From: Candidatus Cloacimonadota bacterium
Lineage (GTDB): Bacteria; Cloacimonadota; Cloacimonadia; Cloacimonadales; TCS61
Length of the DNA: 7,275 bases
Direction of reading: 5' to 3'
NCBI GenBank assembly: GCA_030668345.1
Contig: DAOUUD010000083.1
Location: 1-7,275, forward strand
The number at the start of each line of letters is the position of its first letter. Within the stretch, counting starts at the first letter, position 1. The notes below the pieces were generated by a model. It made no database searches. It was not told the DNA's origin and saw only the letters and a list, made by a program, of their open reading frames with translations. Positions 1 through 7,232 of the stretch are shown one piece after another. Made by a program: the position numbers and the translations under genes.

Positions 1-650
1 CTATTCTTTATGTGAAAGACCTGGCAGTTATCCAGATAATAAAAGATAATTACGGCAAACGCCCGATATATTTTGCTGTAACTGCTCCCGATGCTGTCGG
101 TTTTGAGGAACATCTGCGAAACGAAGGAATGGTAGACCGATTGGTGGCTTCCAAGGGAAAGGATCAATTCAATATGAAAAAGCTGATCACAAACATTGAC
201 TCCGTTTATTCCTACCGTGGCATTATGGATGACACAATCTACAAAGATACGAATATGAAAAGATTACTGAATAATTATGGTGCAGCCTTCATGCGAACAT
301 CCCAGTATGCTCATTCTCAAAAAGATTATGATATTGCGATAAAATATATGCGCAAAGCTATCGATTTTGTTGATAGTAAAAATAAATTCTATTTTGGTCT
401 TTCCCGTCTTTATATGGAAGCAGCATTTCATAACCTGGAAAAAGACCTTGTAGATAAGGCATTCGAATATCTCGAAAATGCAATTTATTATAACAGAACG
501 AATGAAGATCTTGTACAGGTGATCTTTCAGGCAACTGTTTATTCCGAAGCTTATGAGAAGGGAATTTTACTTCTGGAAAAAATAAAACCTTACCAGGATT
601 CTGTTACTGTGGATACAATTATCGAAAGACTTGAACAGATGAAAAGCTGA
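1..650 (+). CDS. TMEM260-like (DUF2723) membrane protein, C-terminal part only
   Basis: This is the 3' end of a larger gene. The frame is open to the left edge (first whole codon at base 3), so the GTG at 12 is an internal valine and not a start. The visible part begins around ILYVKDLAVIQIIKDNYG and runs into GKRPIYFAVT, followed by a segment ending in GMVDRLV. This matches the conserved soluble tail of DUF2723/TMEM260-like proteins, whose missing N-terminal part is normally a multi-span membrane region of glycosyltransferase (protein O-mannosyltransferase) type. The last 120 or so residues are helical and TPR-like, with two units of the form AIKYMRKAIDF and AFEYLENAIYY. Family knowledge suggests envelope protein glycosylation. 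Here that is inference, because the catalytic membrane part is outside the window. The gene ends 13 bases before uvrA on the same strand. The family call is fairly sure and the function is not. Confidence 0.68.
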   Translation, partial: ILYVKDLAVIQIIKDNYGKRPIYFAVTAPDAVGFEEHLRNEGMVDRLVASKGKDQFNMKKLITNIDSVYSYRGIMDDTIYKDTNMKRLLNNYGAAFMRTSQYAHSQKDYDIAIKYMRKAIDFVDSKNKFYFGLSRLYMEAAFHNLEKDLVDKAFEYLENAIYYNRTNEDLVQVIFQATVYSEAYEKGILLLEKIKPYQDSVTVDTIIERLEQMKS

Positions 651-663
651 TCCTTTATAACGT

Positions 664-3507
664 ATGAAAAGAGAAATATTCATCAAGGGAGCCCGGGAAC
701 ATAACTTGAAGAATATTGATATAAGAATTCCACGTAATAAATTAATTGTAATAACCGGTGTTTCCGGTTCTGGGAAATCATCACTGGCTTTTGATACGTT
801 ATATGCCGAGGGACAACGCAGGTATGTGGAATCTCTTTCTGCCTATGCCCGGCAATTCCTGGGTCAAATGGAAAAACCCAAAATTGACTACATTGAAGGT
901 TTATCTCCAGCTATTTCAATCGAGCAGAAATCAGCCAGCAAAAACCCGCGTTCTACCGTGGGAACCGTCACAGAAATTTATGATTACCTGAGAGTACTGT
1001 TTGCCCGAATCGGGATACAGTATTGTCATATCTGCGGAAAACCGGTAGGATCACAAACTACAGATCAACTGGTAGGTCATATTCTCGAAAATAAAACAGG
1101 TACTCGTCTGCAGATTTTAGCTCCTATTGTTCAAAATCGTAAAGGTGAACACAAAGAGGAACTGGATGAAGCCCGTAACGAAGGATTTGTGCGGGTAAAG
1201 ATCAATGGAGTGATGCGTGAACTTTCCGAGGAAATTAATCTGGATAAAAAGAGTAAACACAGCATCGATATTGTTATTGACAGATTGGTAATAAAAGACG
1301 GTATCCGCAGTAGATTGATGGATTCGGTAGAAACAGCGCTTCGTTTAACAGACGGTTTTTTGAAAGTGGATTTTGTGGATGAAGATCGTAGCGAGATCCT
1401 TTCGGAAGCCAATTCCTGTACAGATTGCGGTATTGGTTTCCCGGAACTTACCCCGCAGCATTTTTCTTTTAACAGCCCTCTGGGGATGTGTAAATCCTGT
1501 AATGGGCTGGGAACAAAAATGGAGTTTGATCCCGACCTGATAATACCTGATAAGAATCTTTCCATCATGCAAGGTGCGGTGGTTCACTGGGGTGTTTTGG
1601 AAAAGAAAATAAGAAGCTGGCAAAATAAGAAGCTTATCGCAATTTCACGCGAATATGATTTTTCACTGAATACTCCCTGGAAAGATCTTTCCGAAGATAT
1701 TAAAATTCTTTTGCTGTACGGTTCGCGAGGACGAAGAATAAAATTTGAATGGAGTTCCTACAGTGGTTCAGGAACTTTCTATTCCAATTATGAAGGAATT
1801 ATAACTACCTTGCGCCGGCGGATGAATGAAACGAAATCTGAATATATGCGCAGGTATTATCTGCAATATATCGGTAACAAACCCTGCCCGGACTGTGAAG
1901 GTAAAAAGCTGCGAAAAGAATCACTGGCTGTAAAGATAACCAATGTAACAATAGATGATATTGTGAGGATGTCCATATCTCAGGCAATCGATTTCTTTTC
2001 AGAACTTAAACTTACTGGCAATGATAAGATCATTGCGGAAGAGGTTTTGAAGGAAATCAAGAACAGGTTATCTTTCCTGGTGAATGTAGGTTTGCACTAT
2101 ATCACTTTAGAAAGGAAAGCTCCTTCATTATCCGGTGGTGAATCGCAGAGAATTAGGTTAGCAAGCCAGATCGGCAGCAGCCTTGTAGGTGTAATGTATA
2201 TTCTGGATGAACCGAGTATCGGTCTTCACCAGCGAGATAATCGCAGACTGATTAATATGCTATTTCACCTGAGAGATCTGGGTAATACGGTAATAGTAGT
2301 GGAACATGATGAAGAGATGATGCGTTCGTCCGACCAGATAATAGACTTTGGACCTAAAGCTGGAATTTATGGCGGGGAGATAGTTTTTCAGGGTAAAGTA
2401 GAAACTCTTGTAAAATCAGCAAAATCATTAACAGGAAAGTATCTTTCAGGCAATCTTAACATAGATTTTCCTGCACATAGATTGAAACCTGATCTGAGAA
2501 TGCTTGAAATAAACGGTGCCAGGCAGAATAATTTGAAAAATATTATTGTAGAAATTCCGGTTGGATTGTTCACCTGTGTTACAGGTGTTTCCGGTTCGGG
2601 TAAAAGTTCTCTCATAAACCAGATACTCTACCCCGCATTGGCACGTAAACTCAACAAGTCGAGCATCAAACAGGGAAAATACAGCAGTATAAATGGTTTT
2701 GATCATTTTGATAAAGTGATAAACATAGATCAGCAGCCAATTGGCAGGACACCCAGATCGAATCCTGCTACATATATCAAGCTTTTTGATCCTATCAGAA
2801 ACCTGTTTGCCCAGCTTCCAGCTTCCAAATTGAGAGGTTACAGACCCGGTAGATTCTCATTCAATGTGAAAGGCGGACGCTGCGAAGCATGTGGTGGAGC
2901 CGGTGTAAAACAGATCGAAATGCACTTCCTGCCCGATATTTTTGTTACCTGTGAAGAATGCAAAGGAAAACGGTATAATAAAGAAACCCTGACAATAAAA
3001 TATAAGAGCAAGAATATTTCCGATATCCTCGACCTCGATGTGCAGGAAGCAATAGAGGTTTTTGCTAACGTTCCCAAAATAGCCAAAAAACTGCAGACTT
3101 TACATGAAGTAGGATTGGAATACATAAAATTGGGACAAGCTTCCACAACCTTATCTGGTGGTGAAGCACAAAGAATAAAACTCTCACGCGAACTCAGTAA
3201 AACCAGTACAGGACAAACTCTTTACATATTGGATGAACCGACGACCGGTTTGCATTTTGATGATACAAAGAAGCTTTTGAAAGTTCTGCAAAAACTCGTT
3301 TCTATGGGCAATACGGTTATAGTGATCGAGCATAATCTTGATGTTATCAAATGTGCCGATCATATCATAGATCTGGGTCCCGAAGGTGGTGATGAAGGTG
3401 GAAAAGTTATTGCAACCGGAACTCCGGAAGAAATAGTAAAGAACAAAAAATCTTTTACAGGACAGCACCTCAAGCATTATTTGGAATCAAAAAAGGAGTA
3501 TGCATGA
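664..3507 (+). CDS. uvrA: UvrABC system protein A (excinuclease ATPase subunit)
   Basis: UvrA dimerises, scans DNA for bulky lesions and loads UvrB in cytoplasmic nucleotide excision repair. The 947-residue length is normal for the family and both ABC ATPase halves are intact. Half I has Walker A GVSGSGKS at 32-39, signature LSGGE at 489-493, Walker B ILDEP at 513-517 and H-loop His548. Half II has Walker A at 641-648, LSGGE at 830-834, LDEP ending at 859 and His890. Two zinc modules are complete: C252/C255/C276/C279 and C740/C743/C763/C766. Further CXXC pairs lie at 121/124 and 408/411. The region around 131-245 corresponds to the UvrB-binding domain. The ATG at 664 is chosen because MKREIFIKGAREHNLKNI is the usual family N-terminus. 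No Shine-Dalgarno sequence precedes it, and no LexA-type box is visible in the 13-base gap. The stop overlaps the dapD start. Confidence 0.98.
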   Translation: MKREIFIKGAREHNLKNIDIRIPRNKLIVITGVSGSGKSSLAFDTLYAEGQRRYVESLSAYARQFLGQMEKPKIDYIEGLSPAISIEQKSASKNPRSTVGTVTEIYDYLRVLFARIGIQYCHICGKPVGSQTTDQLVGHILENKTGTRLQILAPIVQNRKGEHKEELDEARNEGFVRVKINGVMRELSEEINLDKKSKHSIDIVIDRLVIKDGIRSRLMDSVETALRLTDGFLKVDFVDEDRSEILSEANSCTDCGIGFPELTPQHFSFNSPLGMCKSCNGLGTKMEFDPDLIIPDKNLSIMQGAVVHWGVLEKKIRSWQNKKLIAISREYDFSLNTPWKDLSEDIKILLLYGSRGRRIKFEWSSYSGSGTFYSNYEGIITTLRRRMNETKSEYMRRYYLQYIGNKPCPDCEGKKLRKESLAVKITNVTIDDIVRMSISQAIDFFSELKLTGNDKIIAEEVLKEIKNRLSFLVNVGLHYITLERKAPSLSGGESQRIRLASQIGSSLVGVMYILDEPSIGLHQRDNRRLINMLFHLRDLGNTVIVVEHDEEMMRSSDQIIDFGPKAGIYGGEIVFQGKVETLVKSAKSLTGKYLSGNLNIDFPAHRLKPDLRMLEINGARQNNLKNIIVEIPVGLFTCVTGVSGSGKSSLINQILYPALARKLNKSSIKQGKYSSINGFDHFDKVINIDQQPIGRTPRSNPATYIKLFDPIRNLFAQLPASKLRGYRPGRFSFNVKGGRCEACGGAGVKQIEMHFLPDIFVTCEECKGKRYNKETLTIKYKSKNISDILDLDVQEAIEVFANVPKIAKKLQTLHEVGLEYIKLGQASTTLSGGEAQRIKLSRELSKTSTGQTLYILDEPTTGLHFDDTKKLLKVLQKLVSMGNTVIVIEHNLDVIKCADHIIDLGPEGGDEGGKVIATGTPEEIVKNKKSFTGQHLKHYLESKKEYA
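3491..3498 (+). promoter_or_regulatory. Ribosome-binding site of dapD, inside the uvrA end
   Basis: The sequence AAAAGGAG lies within the last codons of uvrA, five bases before the dapD ATG at 3504. It is a strong Shine-Dalgarno sequence and fixes that start. Because the uvrA stop (TGA 3505-3507) overlaps the ATG as ATGA, translation of the two genes may be coupled. Confidence 0.85.
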
Positions 3508-4301
3508 AATTACGAGAAGAGATATTGAATTTATGGGACAAAAATAAATATGATGAACACGACAGGCAGGTTTTCGATAATTTCAAGAAAGCTTTGAATA
3601 GCGGTGAAATTCGTGCTGCAGAATGCATTAATGGAAAATGGCGAACCAACGACTGGGTTAAGAAAGGAATTCTGACTGGCTTCCGGATGGGCAAGATTAT
3701 TCCCATGGGTAAATTCTATGATAAAGATACCTATCCCCTGCAGAATATTTCTAAGAAAGAAAATATCCGTCTTGTTCCTGGTGGTTCATCTATTCGGGAT
3801 GGTGCTTATATCGGCAGGAATGTTGTCATGATGCCACCGATGTACATTAATGTGGGTGCCTACGTTGGTGATGGTTCGATGATAGATTCACATGCTCTGG
3901 TGGGAACTTGTGCTCAGGTTGGAAAGAACGTTCATTTAAGTGCCGGATCACAACTGGGAGGAGTTCTGGAACCTGTGGGAGCAAACCCGGTTATCATCGA
4001 AGATGATGTGTTCATTGGTGGGAATTGCGGACTTTATGAAGGGATCATTGTTAAAAGAAGAGCTATTATTGCTGCGGGGGTAATTATTACATCAGGCACT
4101 CCAGTTTACGATGCGGTTCATAAAAGATATATAAAAAAAGAAAGAAATATGCCGCTGATTATTCCGGAAAATGCAATAGTGGTATCAGGAACACGCCCAC
4201 TGAAAACTAATCCCGAACTTTCCATTTATTGCCCCATAATCATAAAATATCGCGATGCTAAAAGTAACAATTCCGTAGTAATGGAAACCGAGCTTCGTTA
4301 A
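3504..4301 (+). CDS. dapD: 2,3,4,5-tetrahydropyridine-2,6-dicarboxylate N-succinyltransferase
   Basis: DapD transfers a succinyl group from succinyl-CoA to tetrahydrodipicolinate, the committed step of the succinylase branch to meso-diaminopimelate (peptidoglycan) and lysine. The 265-residue protein has the family's helical N-terminal domain, with the conserved stretches LNSGEIRAAE (31-40) and WVKKGILTGFRMG (51-63). From about residue 90 to 230 it has a left-handed beta-helix of hexapeptide repeats. Conserved elements include MIDSH (Asp128), VGTCAQVGKNVHLSAG, GGVLEP, and YEG (Glu179), the Asp and Glu matching the acidic pair implicated in catalysis in this family. The N-terminal domain favours DapD over the shorter acetyltransferase DapH. 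The start is set by AAAAGGAG and the ATGA overlap with uvrA. It lies nine bases before an aminotransferase that could catalyse the next step. The protein is cytoplasmic and trimeric by family knowledge. Confidence 0.94.
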   Translation: MKLREEILNLWDKNKYDEHDRQVFDNFKKALNSGEIRAAECINGKWRTNDWVKKGILTGFRMGKIIPMGKFYDKDTYPLQNISKKENIRLVPGGSSIRDGAYIGRNVVMMPPMYINVGAYVGDGSMIDSHALVGTCAQVGKNVHLSAGSQLGGVLEPVGANPVIIEDDVFIGGNCGLYEGIIVKRRAIIAAGVIITSGTPVYDAVHKRYIKKERNMPLIIPENAIVVSGTRPLKTNPELSIYCPIIIKYRDAKSNNSVVMETELR

Positions 4302-4310
4302 ACAATTAAA

Positions 4311-5423
4311 ATGATCGCTACAAGATTGGAAAACGCAGAGATCTCACTGATAAGAAAACTAATTAATAAAGCACCCGAAAACGCTATAAATCTGGGATTG
4401 GGAGAGATTCAATTTCCTACTCCAGAACTTCTACTGAAATACGCGAAAGAAATTCTAAATGACGGCAGAATTCACTACACACCGAATGCCGGTTTACCGG
4501 AACTTTGTGAAGCTATCGCTGGATATTACAACAGTTCCCATGCAGAAAACATATGTGTTACCGTTGGAGCTGAAGAGGCTATATTTGCTACTTTATTTTC
4601 TTATCTGGATCCAGGGGATGAGATACTTATCGCAGATCCTTCCTACCCGGCTTATAAAACCATTATAGAAATGCTTGGCGGTGCAACTGTCTATTTCGAT
4701 CTTGATCCCCAAAATGATTTCAAGTTAGATAAAAATTCATTTCTTTCCGGTATTTCAGATGCAACAAAAATGGTGATCTTAAATAATCCTTCCAATCCAC
4801 TCGGTATTAGTTTCAGCCAAGATGAAATTGAGTTTATTTTTGAGACCTGTTATCAAAAGAATATTTTAATTGTAGTTGACGAAGTGTACAGAGAATTGTT
4901 CTTGCAAAAAAGACCGGATTCTCTATTTGAAAGAAATGGAAACATCATCATTATTTCCGGGCTTTCAAAATCTCATTGTATGACAGGATGGCGAATCGGC
5001 TGGGTGATCTCGAATAAACCGGAATTAATAAAACCTATAATTACAGCTCATCAATATATCTGCACCTGCGCACCATATCTCTCACAGAAAGTTGCTGTAA
5101 AAGCTTTATCTGCAGAAGGATTGAAAGCAAACGAAGCAATCAGGGGAAAGTTACGTTCCAATAGAGATTTCATATTAAAAAAATTTAATTCATTTTCTCA
5201 AGATATCTACATTTTGCCTAATACGTCTTTTCCATATTTATTCGTTAATTTGCAATTGAACGATCTTCTTTTTGCAGAAAGATTATGCGCATTGGGAGTG
5301 ATTGTAGTGCCTGGTTGCGCATTTGGAAATAAAGGAAAAGGTTGGCTCAGAATAAACTACGGAATAGAAATAAAATTGCTTGAACAAGGTACTGATTTAT
5401 TCTTAAGAATTTTATTAGAATAA
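4311..5423 (+). CDS. Class I/II PLP-dependent aminotransferase, candidate DapC
   Basis: This is a 370-residue fold-type I aminotransferase, complete in length. Visible active-site residues are the NNPSNPLG motif with Asn162, DEVY with Asp190 and Tyr193, the SGLSKSH motif with the PLP-binding Lys220, the TGWRIGW stretch with Arg228, and the C-terminal WLRINYG with Arg347, which should bind the substrate alpha-carboxylate. The N-terminus INLGLGEIQFPTPE and the YTPNAGLPELCEAI segment are typical of the aspartate-aminotransferase-like subgroup. It lies nine bases after dapD, and the step after DapD is an amino transfer to N-succinyl-2-amino-6-ketopimelate, so DapC activity is a reasonable inference from position. 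Sequence alone would equally allow an aspartate, aromatic or branched-chain aminotransferase, so no gene symbol is given. No Shine-Dalgarno sequence precedes the ATG, which may rely on coupling to dapD translation. Confidence 0.9.
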   Translation: MIATRLENAEISLIRKLINKAPENAINLGLGEIQFPTPELLLKYAKEILNDGRIHYTPNAGLPELCEAIAGYYNSSHAENICVTVGAEEAIFATLFSYLDPGDEILIADPSYPAYKTIIEMLGGATVYFDLDPQNDFKLDKNSFLSGISDATKMVILNNPSNPLGISFSQDEIEFIFETCYQKNILIVVDEVYRELFLQKRPDSLFERNGNIIIISGLSKSHCMTGWRIGWVISNKPELIKPIITAHQYICTCAPYLSQKVAVKALSAEGLKANEAIRGKLRSNRDFILKKFNSFSQDIYILPNTSFPYLFVNLQLNDLLFAERLCALGVIVVPGCAFGNKGKGWLRINYGIEIKLLEQGTDLFLRILLE

Positions 5424-5430
5424 AATTAAA

Positions 5431-5459
5431 TTGACTAAATTAACATAATTAATAATTTT
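5431..5459 (+). promoter_or_regulatory. Weak promoter-like sequence before the cyclase gene
   Basis: The 52-base gap between the aminotransferase and the cyclase is almost all A and T. It contains TTGACT at 5431-5436, a good -35 match. The -10 candidates are poor: TAATTT at 5453-5458 has a 16-base spacer but matches TATAAT in only three positions. Read as a Bacteroidetes-type promoter, ATTG at 5430-5433 followed after 19 bases by TAATTTTC (consensus TAnnTTTG) fits slightly better. Either reading would put transcription start only about ten bases before the ATG, which weakens the case. No operator or hairpin is visible. Confidence 0.25.
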
Positions 5460-5465
5460 CTTGCC

Positions 5466-5469
5466 GAGG
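5466..5469 (+). promoter_or_regulatory. Ribosome-binding site deciding the cyclase start
   Basis: GAGG lies six bases before the ATG at 5476 and sits inside the five-codon extension that a TTG start at 5461 would add. It therefore supports ATG 5476, which also places the basic residues and hydrophobic core of the signal sequence right at the N-terminus. Confidence 0.7.
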
Positions 5470-5475
5470 TTTAAA

Positions 5476-7209
5476 ATGAAGAGATTATATATTCTGCTGT
5501 TGTTACTATTTATCGTGAATTCTTTGAATTCTACCAGCAGGATAGATAATCTTGAAAAGAAACTTAAAACAGTCGTTGCAGAAGAAAAAATCAAAACTTT
5601 CAATGCTCTGTCAGTGGAATACAGGTATATTGATCCAGATAAATCTATTGTATATGGTAATGAAGCATTAGCTCTTGCCATAAAGTTCAACGATAACAAA
5701 CAAAAATGCATAGCTTACGATAATATCGCCACAGCAAATGCAATTCTTGGTAAATATGAGCAATCACTTAAATATTATTCATTTTCTCTTGAATCTGCCG
5801 AACAACACGGAGATGTAGATGCAATAATTAATGATTTAGAAAAAATTGCTGATGTTTATAATAACTGGGAAAAATATGAAGAAGCAATAGAATATTATAA
5901 CAAACTAATGAAAATTTTTGAATTCCGCAAAGATAAAGAGAGCATTGCAAGAACTTTTAACAATATAGGAAAAGTCCATAAAAAATCAGGTAATTTAAAT
6001 AAAGCATATGAGTATTTTTTAAGAGCGATCAAATTTGAAGAAGATAATGTACATGTTCTTCTGCGTGATGACTACCTGCATTATTCAGAAGTGTATGCTG
6101 CGATTGGCAACGATGATAAAGCCCTGGAATTTTACAAATTATATACTACAATAAAAGACACTATAGAAAGCGCATTAAGTTCTCAGAAAATTGTAGATAT
6201 GCAAAAAAGATATGAGGAAGAAAAAGCTCAACGCGGAATAGAAATTCTAATGAAAGATAAAGAAATCAACGAACTGGAATTGCGACAGCTTACACTGGAA
6301 AAGGAAAAGAATGAGAAAGAGTTGATTGCACTAAAACGAAATCAGCAAATTGAAATGTTAAAAAAAGACAACGCCATTCGAGACCTGGAATTAAAACAAA
6401 CCCGTTATGAGAAAGATGAAATTAAAGAGAAAGTAGAAACTTACAAAAAAGACAAAGAAATAAAAGAATTGGAATTAGGAAAAATTGAATTAGAAGTTTC
6501 TAAACAAAAGGCTTTGCAAAGTCTCTATTATCTGATAGGATTTTTACTTTTAATTTCTGCTCTATTCGGTTTTTACCAGGCTCATTCTCGAAATGCTGCG
6601 AATAAAGAACTTGCGAAAGTTAATGAAGAACTGGCCAATGCCAACGACAAACTGGAACTTATAGCCAAAACCGACCCGCTCACAAATCTTTCAAACCGTA
6701 GGGATATGATCGAAAAAATTGAAAATGAACAGAAAAGATTCGGTAGAAACGGCAAATCATTTGTATTGGTGATGTCTGATATAGATGGCTTTAAATCTGT
6801 TAATGACAAATACGGACATGATGGTGGAGATTTTGTTCTGGAATCACTGGCAAAACTTATGCAGTCAGTAGTTAGAAAGCAGGATGTTGTAGGTCGCTGG
6901 GGAGGTGAAGAATTTCTTATTCTGCTACCTGAAACTAAATTGGAAGGTGGTAGAGCACTGGCAGAAAAAATACGGAAAAATATCTCAATCACGCCTTATG
7001 TTTTCAGCGACAAAAAAATACCTGTTACAATGACTTTTGGGGTTAGTGTCTATAACAAAGCCATGGATATCGACCTCTGTATTAAGAAAGCAGACGAAGC
7101 ACTTTATAAAGGAAAGAAACGCGGTAAAAACTGCGTTGTTATTTCCAAACCAGATGAAGAGGAACAAAGTTCTACAGAGATCGATATTGATAGTTTTTCA
7201 TCCGGTTAA
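5476..7209 (+). CDS. Membrane-anchored TPR/coiled-coil diguanylate cyclase (GGDEF)
   Basis: This 577-residue protein is predicted to make cyclic di-GMP from two GTP. In order it has: a signal sequence or anchor (KR then LYILLLLLFIV, residues 1-16); about five TPR-like units (roughly 39-72, 77-110, 117-150, 157-190, 198-231); a charged coiled coil (about 235-345) with a triple internal repeat; one membrane span (about 350-367); a linker helix (373-398); and a GGDEF domain (about 398-558). The active site is complete: Asp435 in DIDGFK, Asn443, Asp452 in GHDGGD, and GGEEF at 476-480. RKQD at 467-470, five residues before GGEEF, is a product-inhibition I-site. All spacings match PleD. The TPR and coiled-coil half should lie outside the cytoplasm and sense an unknown signal, possibly a protein partner. 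The acidic Ser-rich tail (559-577) is unassigned. The gene is visibly more A/T-rich than uvrA. Confidence 0.93.
   Translation: MKRLYILLLLLFIVNSLNSTSRIDNLEKKLKTVVAEEKIKTFNALSVEYRYIDPDKSIVYGNEALALAIKFNDNKQKCIAYDNIATANAILGKYEQSLKYYSFSLESAEQHGDVDAIINDLEKIADVYNNWEKYEEAIEYYNKLMKIFEFRKDKESIARTFNNIGKVHKKSGNLNKAYEYFLRAIKFEEDNVHVLLRDDYLHYSEVYAAIGNDDKALEFYKLYTTIKDTIESALSSQKIVDMQKRYEEEKAQRGIEILMKDKEINELELRQLTLEKEKNEKELIALKRNQQIEMLKKDNAIRDLELKQTRYEKDEIKEKVETYKKDKEIKELELGKIELEVSKQKALQSLYYLIGFLLLISALFGFYQAHSRNAANKELAKVNEELANANDKLELIAKTDPLTNLSNRRDMIEKIENEQKRFGRNGKSFVLVMSDIDGFKSVNDKYGHDGGDFVLESLAKLMQSVVRKQDVVGRWGGEEFLILLPETKLEGGRALAEKIRKNISITPYVFSDKKIPVTMTFGVSVYNKAMDIDLCIKKADEALYKGKKRGKNCVVISKPDEEEQSSTEIDIDSFSSG
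6238..6504 (+). repeat. Three imperfect 24-residue coiled-coil repeats in the cyclase
   Basis: Residues 255-278, 292-315 and 320-343 of the cyclase align with one another. Each has a short hydrophobic lead, then Lys-Asp, then an I-x-(E/D)-L-E-L core: KDKEINELEL, KDNAIRDLEL and KDKEIKELEL. Copies two and three start 28 residues apart, which is four heptads. Copies one and two start 37 apart, which is not a multiple of seven and implies a phase shift in the coil. The DNA copies have diverged, so this is a protein-level repeat and not a recent tandem duplication. Confidence 0.75.
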
Positions 7210-7232
7210 TTATTAATTTTTATATAAACCTC

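Noticed and set aside
12..650. Treating GTG at 12 as the start of a complete 212-residue protein
   Set aside because: The frame is open to the window edge, no Shine-Dalgarno sequence is visible, and the sequence resembles only the tail of a larger DUF2723 protein.
1131..1568. 145-codon reading frame on the minus strand inside uvrA
   Set aside because: It lies wholly antisense to a strongly conserved uvrA region including the first zinc module, is rich in Ser, Arg and Ile with no recognisable domain, and is best explained as a shadow of uvrA codon bias. The other minus-strand frames inside uvrA were rejected for the same reason.
1024..1896. Extra CXXC pairs in UvrA at residues 121/124 and 408/411, considered as an unusual metal site
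   Set aside because: Cysteine pairs at comparable places, such as the CPDCEGKKL type, are common in UvrA proteins, so I do not regard them as novel.
757..2597. A 14-base identical repeat (GGTGTTTCCGGTTC) at 757-770 and 2584-2597
   Set aside because: These are the two Walker A loops of UvrA. The match reflects the ancient internal duplication of the protein and its codon constraint, not a mobile or regulatory repeat.
5415..5711. 98-codon minus-strand frame spanning the gap before the cyclase
   Set aside because: It overlaps the conserved start, signal sequence and first TPR of the cyclase, and shows no domain and no convincing ribosome-binding site. It is likely chance in A/T-rich DNA.
6582..6992. 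136-codon minus-strand frame opposite the GGDEF domain
   Set aside because: It is Ser- and Phe-rich with no domain, and lies fully antisense to catalytically conserved codons, so it is a shadow frame.
7204..7230. GGTT...AACC inverted repeat with a T-run after the cyclase stop, considered as a terminator
   Set aside because: The stem is only about four pairs, the loop is long and A/T-rich, and the T-run lies inside the loop and not after the stem. It is not a credible rho-independent terminator.
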